21,387 nucleotides of DNA from Tieghemiomyces parasiticus (taxonomy: Eukaryota; Kickxellomycota; Dimargaritomycetes; Dimargaritales; Dimargaritaceae). The notes beneath the pieces were generated by a model. That model ran no database searches. It saw only the letters and a program-made list of their open reading frames with translations, and was not told the origin of the DNA. Positions 1 through 8,368 of this stretch are shown one piece after another. Position 1 is the stretch's first letter. The number at the start of each line of letters is the position of its first letter. The position numbers and the translations under genes are program-made. The DNA lies in contig JANBPT010000835.1 of NCBI GenBank assembly GCA_027575765.1, positions 1 to 21,387 of the forward strand, read 5' to 3'.

Positions 1-72
1 GAATTTGTGGTTCTGAAATAGTAGACTTGGACTTTACCCTGGGATGATCTAATGTGGTGGTTCCCAATCACC
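1..72 (+). repeat. Left terminal inverted repeat
   Basis: This 72-bp arm pairs base for base, without gaps, with 1021-1092 on the opposite strand. Mismatches are at positions 7, 22, 39, 46, 48 and 57 of the arm. The inner end reads CCCAATCACC. The arm begins at the window edge, so it may be longer. Confidence 0.8.
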
Positions 73-341
73 ACAAAGGGTAAGGGTGGAACTGTACAAA
101 ATAAGACGACTCACTTGGCTTCTTAGCCCTATACCAACATAGAGGTAGACTTCACTTAGTTACTCTATGTCTTGGCAACATTTTACATTTTTAGTAATTA
201 TATATATATGGCCATCCAGAGGATAACAATCACAAATGACCACTTGGACGCCTGCAACCCACAATAGATCCTTACAGGCATCACCCCCCCCCCTCCATCC
301 GCATTAACTATTAGTTTGGCCAGATGAGTCAGGATTACTCA

Positions 342-360
342 CCAAGTCACTCTGACTTGG
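342..360. repeat. Perfect 8-bp hairpin inside the element
   Basis: CCAAGTCA at 342-349 is followed by a 3-base loop and its exact reverse complement TGACTTGG at 353-360. It lies inside the inverted-repeat element. No role can be assigned; it may be a subterminal binding site or chance. Confidence 0.5.
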
Positions 361-671
361 CCACCAAGCCATCAACCCAATACCCTACAACAATCCAATG
401 CACCCTCCAGCTATAATAACTAAAAAGCCTGATATATCCTATATACCCTATACTTCTTTATATTACTATTTGCCATTAGTAAACTGACCATTAGGGATTG
501 ACCTACTACAATTTGATGGCTGTTGATGGGTTTTTTGTCAAGGTGGGTGTTGAGGTTAACAATACAAAGATGTAGCAGAGGGGTTTTTTTGGTATAAAGT
601 AAGGAGTCATCTGGAGGCGGCAAGTGCTATGCACTGTTAAGCAATGCAAAGAGGCAATGACAAAAACGGGG

Positions 672-718
672 GCCAAACTCATTAAGTTGGACTCAGAAGT
701 TGATATAATGAGTTTGGC
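672..718. repeat. Perfect 13-bp inverted repeat inside the element
   Basis: Bases 672-684 (GCCAAACTCATTA) are the exact reverse complement of 706-718, with a 21-bp loop. It lies in the middle of the inverted-repeat element. Its function is unknown. Confidence 0.6.
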
Positions 719-1020
719 TTGTGAGGGTTCATGGTTTTGAAGGTTGTTTTAGAAGGCCAAAGGCTTTGTGATTTGATGGGTCAGTAGTATGAGTTGACTG
801 GGTGTTGTATGGAAGACTCCTCTAGTACAGGCAGGCTGGTTGTGTGGTAGTGCACTAGTGTTAGGGGGTACCTGGTCAATGTAGGCATGTGCTAGTCCAA
901 TTGTGGTCTATAGGGATTGCTCTCTTTTTGATGGGTTTTATATATAAGGTGTATAATATGGAATTCGCCACCACCACAATCAAAAGTGTACGCTCCAGGG
1001 GCGTTTCAAAGACCAATTGG

Positions 1021-1092
1021 GGTGATTGGGAACCAGCACATTAGGTTATCCCAAGGTAAAGTCCAAGTCTGCTATTTCAGAACCATAAATTC
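1021..1092 (-). repeat. Right terminal inverted repeat
   Basis: This is the reverse-complement partner of 1-72, with 66 of 72 positions identical and no gaps. Its inner end begins GGTGATTGGG at 1021. The sequence after 1092 cannot be compared, because the matching left flank lies outside the window. Confidence 0.8.
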
Positions 1093-2700
1093 TGTGATAG
1101 CAGAAAAGCCTTTTGGTACAGTATTAGACGTGGGCCTAATAGCAGCATACCAATGATGGCACAGAAAATTAACTGAAGTAATCTACCACAAATAGCATCT
1201 ATTATCCAAAGGGTCACCACATCCAACTTGCAGATAGGTGTGTGTAAAATTATCAAAACAGTTTTTATTATATATACTTATAACAATGGCCAGATATTGA
1301 TATAAACCATATCCAAATTGTTATCTGTTTTACGGTCTGTGGTTGATTAAAATTCCTTCTAAATGTTAATTACACTGGATCATTAGTAGATGTCGCATCC
1401 ACGCCTCCGCGCACCCCATGTCATAGCTTGATCCCAATCAATGGTGACCTACCTATTTGGCAGTCTTAAATATCCAGGCTTCATGCTGTTATCCATATCC
1501 TTTATCCCTCCTTTCTTTCCTACTTTCCATCTATCCTTTCGGTAGGCGTTCAATCTTCCTGATCTTTGAACATTGCCTCCATCCCAGGCGCCGCCACCTC
1601 CTATCCTTCTAGAACCTTCTATTTTCTCTACCCTTACTCTGGCGGCTACCCAGCCCCCCTGCTGTTTATGCTGGCGCCCGGTCCCGCCTCGGCCTGTCGT
1701 CCTGAGTTCCCCTAGTCTAGGCTGGCTTGTTGCTTGTTTGATGCTGGCCAACATTCAAGAATAAAATACCTAATGCTTGCCATACAAGAAACGACAGCAA
1801 ACATCCAACATAACAATCCCCAACCCCCGTTCGAAGTTTTCAGCTCGTTGAGTATTCTAGTAAGTCTACGCCTAGCACAGGGTCCCTGCGATCTACCATT
1901 ATATGAAAACACTATCCTTATTTCCAACAGCAAAGGTGGTGGAGTTACTCTACTGTCACTGCCTATCAAACCGGGACTAAAACACATCCAAGTAATATAA
2001 TTGCCTGCCACCATTATTTACATCAGTTTATTGTTAAGCAGATTATTTCAATTGTTTTTCATTATTCCTGATATCTTGCCGGCGCCTGTGCACTATACGT
2101 TTGACAGCTATTTATAGTACCCGCATTCGTGCCGACTAATAAACGATACGTCCAGCCCGTTTTTACAAGGTTCAAGATGTGGTAGGCTAAATGCTGAGGG
2201 GGAATAAAGAATATATTGAAGTGCAAGTGCAGGGAAGTAATGATGTTCTTTTTTTTGCAACTGGGGTGGTGTGCATCTTATAAGCCGGATGGCGCTTGGT
2301 TTTGGTGTGCTCGTAGCTAGATGCGAGTACTTTAGGTGGAACCTCGGTCGGATGGGCTCAGGTGGAAAGGTCGTGAAATTCCTGGTGCAAGGGTTACGTA
2401 AGTGAGCCATGTTAGTGTGATCAATCCGAGGCGTTCGCGCGGGCATTTAGGTGCAAAAGGGATGTATATTGCTGCGGCGAGTATCTCGAGGCTTTGCGCC
2501 TCTTTCAGGTACCACACAAGGAGTACCCAAATATTAGTCCCCAGAATATGGCTAATGGTGCTTCAATGTTTACTACATTTATATTTTTCATTTGGCTAGT
2601 TTCATCGCCCATAATCTTTCGCCCGAGGTCTGTGGTCTGTCACTCACCGTCTGTCACTCTTAGTCCACCTTTTCCTTGCCTGCTGCCATTATCTGCCCCC
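1093..2700. other. Intergenic region without a supported gene
   Basis: Open frames of about 60-110 codons occur here on both strands (for example 1712-2014 and 2108-2446, minus strand). They overlap each other, have no recognisable domain or signal sequence, and lack a consistent set of splice sites. One GTAAGT occurs at 2399-2404 on the plus strand without a convincing exon before it. I see no RNA gene. Confidence 0.5.
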
Positions 2701-2732
2701 CAAAAATAAGTAATCGCTATCACTCCCCCTTA

Positions 2733-2742
2733 GTCACGTGAT
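2733..2742 (+). promoter_or_regulatory. CACGTG (bHLH/Cbf1-type) site, copy 1
   Basis: The sequence GTCACGTGAT contains the CACGTG core bound by bHLH factors and resembles the fungal Cbf1 site GTCACGTG. An identical 10-mer occurs 131 bp downstream, and a TATA box follows at 3034. That it works as a binding site is inference. Confidence 0.4.
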
Positions 2743-2863
2743 ATGGAATGTAGCCTCCCGCTTCCTCCCGCTTTAATCTGTACCGCACACTAGTAAGCCA
2801 CTCTCTGCCCAAACGCAAATAGATTGAAAGGGAGCAGGGACTTCATACGGATAGAGCATTACT

Positions 2864-2873
2864 GTCACGTGAT
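2864..2873 (+). promoter_or_regulatory. CACGTG (bHLH/Cbf1-type) site, copy 2
   Basis: This is an exact second copy of GTCACGTGAT, 131 bp after the first. Two identical 10-mers this close, upstream of a TATA box, suggest a promoter rather than chance. Confidence 0.4.
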
Positions 2874-3023
2874 AAACTGGTAGACCACGGCTTGCTAGGG
2901 TATTTTTATTTTTTTTACTGAATTAGACCAGTGAAAAAATATTTCGATTCGGTGCCAGCCTGCTGTTTAGCGTAGCGCTCTGTTGAGTAGACTAGGTTCA
3001 TCTGATGGTCAGGACACGTTGCC

Positions 3024-3293
3024 ATGGTCAGCTGTATAAAACTGCTCTCTCAATCCCCCTCCTACCAAGCAAATTGTATCTTATTCTATTATCTGTATTT
3101 CTACTCCGATGGATTCAACCCCACTATAAGGTAAGAATCGTCCGTCATTCACCTCTTGTCACCTAGACGGTTCGCCTACGACCCGTATGATGATCTTATA
3201 AAGTCAAGCACCGATGCTTTCTTCACCCAGACCTTCGGACTGAGTGGACAACACAACAATGTGGGGCGGTGGGGACAATTATTCAACATCTGA
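3024..3293 (+). CDS. Doubtful small two-exon gene or gene remnant
   Basis: A 77-codon frame forms if 3024-3130 is joined to 3167-3293. Exon 1 ends in AG before GTAAGA, and the putative intron ends in CACCTAG. The joined frame is continuous and ends at TGA 3291-3293. Exon 2 reads like protein (for example RFAYDPYDDLIKSSTDAFFT), but no family is recognised. Against it: the intron would be only 36 nt, shorter than any intron accepted elsewhere in this window (55-230 nt), and the TATA box at 3034 lies inside exon 1. It may be a remnant of an older gene, a misread of a longer one, or chance. Confidence 0.22.
3034..3041 (+). promoter_or_regulatory. TATA box candidate
   Basis: The sequence TATAAAAC lies about 165 bp after the second CACGTG site and about 70 bp before an ATG at 3110 in a CT-rich stretch. 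The transcript it would drive is unclear: the ATG at 3110 opens only a six-codon frame. The possible spliced ORF beginning at 3024 would start upstream of this box. Confidence 0.35.
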
Positions 3294-3842
3294 CGGATTG
3301 CAGGTCGTAATTTTCCCTGCGCTGCGAAAAGGTCGGCCTCACTTTGTGACCAACTAAACAATATCTAACCACTCGCATTTACTATTTGCCCGTTTTCATA
3401 TAGTCCAGCACGACCCAGCCCGCTGAAACTTAACCAATTGGTCAATAAATTTAGTTTCACTGATTTGTTTGTACAATCATGTACCGCGCAGTTAAGCTAA
3501 ACACGAGATGGCCGCTACTGTTTTATCCAAGCAGATGGTGGGCAGAGGGTATAGCCGGGTTTGACTTTGAGCCCTGTCCCATTGAATTGTTACGGCTGCC
3601 AACTGGAAGCTTACATCCTCTAGTATAGTTTATTCGGTCACAAACCTGGACGGGGGATGGAAGGTCGCGACACGATGGCAATGCAGTTATAATGATACGT
3701 GCGAATGCGTTTACCCTTGAGAATAAGGGTGATAACGAAAACTCGAATGAGAGGCCGACGGTGTAGTGGTCACGGTTAAAGGTCGAAGCGCGGGGATACA
3801 TGAAAGCAGTCAGGATAAACGGCGGAACATGCTGTCGTGGAT
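3294..3842. other. Intergenic region, 3' side of the secreted-peptide gene
   Basis: I see no supported gene. A minus-strand open frame at 3523-3801 has no recognisable features and no partner exons. A short plus-strand frame with a good start context near 3509 ends after 18 codons. The part just below 3843 would hold the 3' untranslated region of the minus-strand peptide gene. Confidence 0.45.
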
Positions 3843-4031
3843 TTAGCCAAACCCCAAAAAATTCTTGATTCCATTTCCAATTTTGGAAAAAACGTGCTTG
3901 ATACCTGCCTGCCGGCGGTAGAGCTGGTGGTCGGTGAGGGTATGGGTATAGGGTAAAGCGGTGACCGGTTGCATCGCCATGGCCATTAGGGCCACGGAGT
4001 ACAGGACTAGTACTGTACGATAGGGTACCAT
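3843..4031 (-). CDS. Small secreted peptide precursor with cationic amphipathic C terminus
   Basis: The 62-residue precursor starts at an ATG in a good context (A at -3, G at +4). Residues 1-25 look like a signal peptide: Arg5, a hydrophobic core at about 7-19 (VLVLYSVALMAMA), and a V-T-A cleavage motif before Leu26. Residues 26-38 form a short pro-segment. Arg39-Arg40 is a Kex2-type dibasic site, leaving a 22-residue product that begins with Gln (able to form pyroglutamate). That product has Lys at 45, 50 and 56, and hydrophobic residues at 44, 47, 48, 51, 55, 58, 59 and 61. This 3-4 spacing is that of an amphipathic helix. It contains no cysteine, unlike defensins. By design it resembles helical membrane-active or signalling peptides, but no homologue is recognised and activity is inference. 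It is a single exon with a possible TATA box about 185 bp upstream. Confidence 0.62.
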   Translation of the reverse strand: MVPYRTVLVLYSVALMAMAMQPVTALPYTHTLTDHQLYRRQAGIKHVFSKIGNGIKNFLGFG

Positions 4032-4215
4032 GCTAATTGTTGAAGAAGGGGGAGGGGGCTTGTGGGAGTCTGAACCAGCAAAAGGACAGCTGAGTGGCAG
4101 AGGTAGATCGAGATTGGTCTACAATGCGGTTAAAATCAACGTGGAGGATAATGAGGGGTAAAACTTGGCACTGGGCGCAGGAGATGGTGTGCATGAGCTG
4201 TTGCCGAGCTCAGTG

Positions 4216-4225
4216 CTTTAAATAC
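4216..4225 (-). promoter_or_regulatory. TATA box candidate for the secreted-peptide gene
   Basis: On the minus strand the sequence reads GTATTTAAAG, about 185 bp before the ATG at 4031. That would give a 5' untranslated region of roughly 150 nt. No other good TATA-like sequence lies between it and the start codon. Confidence 0.4.
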
Positions 4226-5625
4226 CCGGCTGTCTGGGGCTGGTGAATGTGGCGACTTGATCGGTCCGTGCAAGAGCGAAGCCCCGATGGGGGTGAGAAC
4301 ATGATCGCGAACAGGGCGACTGTGGTTTGTGGAAAGGATAGAACAACCAACTATAGTCTAGGAATAAAGCGTGTAAATGTTTTGCGATGACATGGTCAAG
4401 GTGCCGTGGTTGACCGGGCGAACGGGACTGGTGCTGCACTACGCAACGGACTGGGTTTTACGGCCACCCCCCTGTGGACTTGGCCGTGCTGATCTAGAAC
4501 AAGGGGGCTGGAGCCGATCGAAGTCACCCTGGTGATCAAATTAGAACGTGAAAAAGTCCACCAAGTCAGTTTCCAGCTCCGCTACCCTACAGCCGGCGCC
4601 CGAGGCCGGCAACTCTCGGACCGATCAGATCGAAAACGGGACAGGGTGACAGAATTGCCTCGTCTGTCGAGCTCGGTATGCGACTTGGATCTGGGAAACC
4701 AATCAATGAAGGAAAACGAGGTATATTCCAACTTAGCATACTATTTTCCCTACTCAATTTCAACCTAACCGTGGTTGCCTACCAGCCCTTCGTTGGATTA
4801 TCGAGGCCAGGTCCTAAATCACACCTTTGGCCGAATTGGATAATATGATTAAGCAACTAAAATACTTGCGGCAAACTGAGCTGGTGAGTTGGAGGAGCGG
4901 GCGGTTAGATTCGTGACCAATGCCACGTCTTGGTTAACCGAACATGGTGCCGTTTAGAGAATTCTCTGCACGCAGGTACCATGTGGGTGCCACCTATCAT
5001 GAGAACGAAGATACCAGTTCGAATTCACCAAACGGTAAATATGGGCTCATACATCAAACGAATGAAGTCGAATGGAGCTGGTTAAAGCGGCGGCGTATCG
5101 TGCGACCAGTATAGGGGGAAGGGAAGCCACTGACCTTGCACTATTTCTCTAATACCACGGACTTTGTCGTGATTTGTGGTAGGTGAGCGGAGCGTCGATA
5201 CTGAGGCCAAGGTCTACAGTGGCACAGCTCTCCTCGCCTACGTGGCTCATTCTTCAGATCTGAACCAACAGGTGATGGCGCAGCACCGTCAGCCACGTCA
5301 CCTTGTCCTCCTAGCGCTTAAGGTAAAACCTACCCAAACTCAATGCGGCGAATGGCGTACGCAGTCGATAGCCCGAGCAGCGCGGTCGGACACCACTGAT
5401 GTGCTCCAAAGGCAATTAAAGGGTGTCGACCTCAGCTGCCAAGCACACTTTCCACTTAACTCGGCATTTCGCACCATTTCGGCTTCATTCCGTTCCCGCG
5501 CCTTCATCGCCTCACTAACCACTGCGCCATTGTATCCTCAAAGCGACTATTAAATCTCACCTCGTTCCCCGCCCCTTTACTTCTAGGCACCCACCCTACG
5601 CCCCTAGCTGTTTCCAACGACTCGC
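4226..5625. other. Intergenic region between the peptide gene and ERV1
   Basis: The open frames here are short and unconvincing. The longest, plus strand 5176-5553, has no ATG until its 34th codon, no recognisable domain, and stops about 70 bp before ERV1. The last 100 bases before ERV1 are CT-rich, with TTCTAG at 5581-5586 after a possible CTAAC branch site near 5516. A 5'-untranslated intron is therefore possible but unproven. Confidence 0.45.
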
Positions 5626-6210
5626 ATGGGGGCCTCCATCGACTCCCTCAATCCCGACACCGGTAAAGACTGCCGGGTCTGTACGGACTTTAAAACATGG
5701 ACAAAACGAAAACGCCAGGAAGCCACGTCATCGACTCGCGGTGCGTCGTCCCAGAGCTCGGGCACCGCTACTGCAGCAAGTTCAACCGCTGCCGCGGCTG
5801 CTGCCGCAGCAGGGCTCACGACCACTCCCGTTGACAGCGACCGCACTAGCTTTGATCGTCCACCACCCGTCGAATGTCCGCCCGATTCCGAACAGCTTGG
5901 CCGGTCCACCTGGACGTTCCTTCACACCATGGCAGCCTACTATCCAGACCAGCCCAATCCACAACAGCAAGGTGACATGCGGTCTCTGCTCGCCAATTTC
6001 TCCAAATTCTACCCGTGCGGATACTGCGCCAGCCATCTACGCGAGGAAATGAAGACGGACCCACCCGTGGTCGACTCGCGGCAGCATCTGTCCCTCTGGA
6101 TGTGCCAGACTCACAACAAGGTCAACGAACTCCTAGGAAAGAAAATTTTCGACTGCACCAAGGTCGACGAACGCTGGCGGGACGGACCGGCTGATGGCAG
6201 TTGTGATTAA
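5626..6210 (+). CDS. ERV1: FAD-linked sulfhydryl oxidase ERV1/ALR
   Basis: A single-exon, 194-residue protein, close to the usual Erv1/ALR length. Erv1 sits in the mitochondrial intermembrane space, re-oxidises Mia40 and passes electrons to cytochrome c or oxygen. The N terminus carries the shuttle disulfide Cys16-Arg-Val-Cys19 followed by TDFKTW, as in ALR. A low-complexity Thr/Ser/Ala linker with a run of eight alanines (about residues 40-65) leads to the FAD-binding helical domain from about residue 84 (CPPDSEQLGRSTWTFLHTMA). The active-site pair is Cys131-Gly-Tyr-Cys134 after KFYP. WMCQTHNKVN at 158-167 is the conserved flavin-contacting stretch, and Cys160 and Cys177 form the expected CX16C structural disulfide. 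No presequence is seen, which is normal for this family. It lies tail to tail with CMC1, a substrate type of the same pathway. Confidence 0.95.
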   Translation: MGASIDSLNPDTGKDCRVCTDFKTWTKRKRQEATSSTRGASSQSSGTATAASSTAAAAAAAAGLTTTPVDSDRTSFDRPPPVECPPDSEQLGRSTWTFLHTMAAYYPDQPNPQQQGDMRSLLANFSKFYPCGYCASHLREEMKTDPPVVDSRQHLSLWMCQTHNKVNELLGKKIFDCTKVDERWRDGPADGSCD

Positions 6211-6420
6211 AGAGACCGAACCAAGAGTTTGGCATTAGAGTAGGGTCTGCGGATGTGGGGCCGGATTTTCATGGTTACGAAAGTGAATCACAGCCGAGAC
6301 GTGCAATTGTGAAACATAGATACATTGTTTTTATATATATAAAGACCTCCCCAGCACACTCTGTGATTCTAGAACGTTACAGAGGTCAGGGGAATTGGAC
6401 GGCGGGGGTCGGATAGTTCT

Positions 6421-7083
6421 CTACGAGATAGGGCCCTTCGGGTATAGCGACGGCTGGGTCTCCTTCTGAGCAGCCGCCTTCTTGTCGATGAACTTCTGTC
6501 TAATTTTATCACGGTATTCCTGTGTGGAGCTATATCATGTGCACAAAGAGGGAGGGAACGGTGAAGTAGAGTTTTACGTCTTAGTATGGTGTGAATCTTA
6601 AAAATCCCAATCCTTTGGCCATGATATTCGAATCTCTGCAGCAAGGTTTCACTACACAATGCCACTTACTACTGGTGCAGACAGGTGTTCATGGCCTTGC
6701 TCTGTTTTCGACAGGCCCAGACCACAGTAACAGTCCGACCGCGCGCGCACTCGGCAAACTCTAGCAGTAGTGATAAAGAAGGAGGATTGGTTGCGAGCGT
6801 GGGTGATAGCTCAGCGGTTGAGTGGAAGGCCTGGATAGAGGGGTCAGCTCGTGAAGGTACGGGGTACCCAGCCGATTAACCTTGTCGAGGACCTGGCCCA
6901 GTGAACTCAAAGCAGCATAACACAAGATGCACACCAGATAATACAGGGCCGGCCGAAATAATTACCCTGAATGATTGGCGCACACAGGTTGAGCGAGTTT
7001 TGCTTCCATTCCTTGGTGGCATCCTCCTCTTCCCGGCGGCTAAGGATGTGAATGGTTGACTGGCTGGTGGGTTTAGAAGTCAT
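6421..7083 (-). CDS. CMC1: Twin CX9C protein CMC1 (cytochrome c oxidase assembly), three exons
   Basis: The gene was assembled from splice sites: exon 1 7083-6966, exon 2 6760-6670, exon 3 6529-6421. Introns are 205 and 140 nt, with donors GTAATT and GTAAGT and acceptors CTAG and ATAG. The joined frame gives 105 residues and ends at TAG. It holds two exact CX9C motifs, Cys34-X9-Cys44 and Cys56-X9-Cys66. The stretch from CRKQSKAMNTC on to HQYSTQEY matches the fungal Cmc1 pattern, and a basic tail follows (QKFIDKKAAAQK). HILSRREEE near the start also fits. Cmc1-type proteins are folded by Mia40/Erv1 in the intermembrane space and help Cox1 maturation and copper delivery to cytochrome c oxidase. 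The first motif exists only if exons 1 and 2 are joined as given, which supports the model. A related twin-CX9C family is the main alternative. Confidence 0.85.
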
Positions 7084-8368
7084 TAGGGCTTAGGGGGAAA
7101 GGGCAGATGTCAAACCAGTGAAGTGGAGTAGGGTTGAAATGGACGGGGTTAATGAGAAGCAGGGATGGGTAAGACAGATCGTTGAGGTGTAGTCGGACAC
7201 TGGATAGGTGGCGCGCCCCCCTCCCTCCCCATGACCAGGCAAGTTCACGAATCACCTATTCCTGGACGTTTTTCTATAGAGTGGGACAAGGGAAGGCGCG
7301 GCTTGGGCTGTTGAAGTACCTCAGCTTACTGCCGTCGTCATTTTTACACACCACTATACCTAGCATTATTAATGGCTATCAGCCATCCCTAAATAACCGC
7401 GATCAAAAGCGTAAATATGAGCATAATTGTTGTACGTGCTGGCGCCGGTGTATGCTTAGCCGGCTAATAGACAGGCTAATCAGGTGATGGGCCTAACTGG
7501 GACTGGATCACCCCCCCCTCCCTAGCCGACGACCGCCTCCTCCCATCAGCGGCTACATGTCAAGATTATAAGCCACCGTTAGACTGTGCAGTCATGGCTC
7601 AAGGCCCCAATGTCATAAGACGATGTCGCCCCGCCTTCTAAAACCCAGCGGCGGCTTGACTTGGCGGCACCAGATATACACCTAGGCTGCTTCTAGATCC
7701 AGGATCTTCCCTCCCACCTTACCACCGTTTACTCTCTTCGCACTACACTAGAATTCCTCACTCACTTAGCCTACCTCAACGAATGCAAACAAAAAAAATC
7801 ACTGCGGGCACTGCTCACCACGGACCTAGGTTTAAGCTGTGTGGTAAATTTTCCCCTTGATATCCTTAGAACTCATTGGCATACATTCATCTCCCAGTGC
7901 ACCTGGTCCCAAGTATTGGTAGGCCATTGCCCGGTCGTTCGAATAAGTTAGTCAACTAGTGCAACTATGCCCAACACAATGCTTGTACAATTGGAAAGAA
8001 TAGTATATACGTCCTTAGCATTGCCGCAGGTGTGACTGAGTGCTCATCGGCTCAATGTATAAAATGAAGAACGGGATATTTATAAAAGATGGCTATGCTG
8101 CAAGAGAGTGAACAACGCCACGATTCGAATTAGTAGGGTAATAAGCGCGAAGAAAGAAAATGCATGTAAATAGAACCACATCAAACAGACACGTATTGAG
8201 GAACTTCAATAACAGGAGAGTAGGATCAACACGAAGGCTACGGCCGTTGGGCCAAGCTAACGAGGAGACTGGGTGAAATAAATGGGTGCGGTGGGGGAGA
8301 CGAGGTGGTGGATTTGTAAAAGTACAGCAGTCGGGGCGAGTGGCCGGTGGGAGAGCCTTCTCCCCTAG
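7084..8368. other. Intergenic region: CMC1 promoter side and 3' side of the GYP1-like gene
   Basis: I see no supported gene. A C-rich run lies at about 7510-7520. A CT-rich leader followed by an ATG near 7783 opens only 25 codons. TATA-like sequences at about 8058 and 8079 face no plus-strand gene. The minus-strand GTG-started frame at 7073-7255 is just the CMC1 upstream region. Confidence 0.5.

Larger units (their letters stand above)
1..1092. mobile_element. Non-autonomous inverted-repeat element (MITE-like), about 1.1 kb
   Basis: Bases 1-72 are the reverse complement of bases 1021-1092 with 66 of 72 positions matching, so the stretch has the layout of a DNA transposon with long terminal inverted repeats. 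Similarity stops on the inner side at bases 72 and 1021. The outer edge cannot be fixed, because the left repeat starts at the very first base and could continue outside the window; for the same reason no target-site duplication can be checked. I find no open frame inside that looks like a transposase, so the copy is probably non-autonomous or internally deleted. The interior is AT-rich and contains two perfect small hairpins. The family is not recognised. Five of the six mismatches between the arms are transitions, which fits ageing of once identical arms. Confidence 0.72.

Noticed and set aside
284..293. Run of ten C bases
   Set aside because: A simple homopolymer inside the inverted-repeat element; no function suggested.
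1449..1764. Overlapping frames on both strands around 1450-1760
   Set aside because: Low-complexity Pro/Gly composition, mutual overlap and no domain; one begins with TTG.
5176..5553. 125-codon plus-strand frame just upstream of ERV1
   Set aside because: It begins with GTG, has no ATG until codon 34, shows no domain or signal sequence, and probably overlaps the ERV1 promoter or leader.
6369..6665. 98-codon minus-strand frame
   Set aside because: It reads CMC1 exon 3 in the wrong frame and runs through intron 2; the spliced CMC1 model explains the region.
7783..7860. ATG after a CT-rich leader
   Set aside because: Only 25 codons before a stop, with no GTAAGT-like donor and no following exon found.
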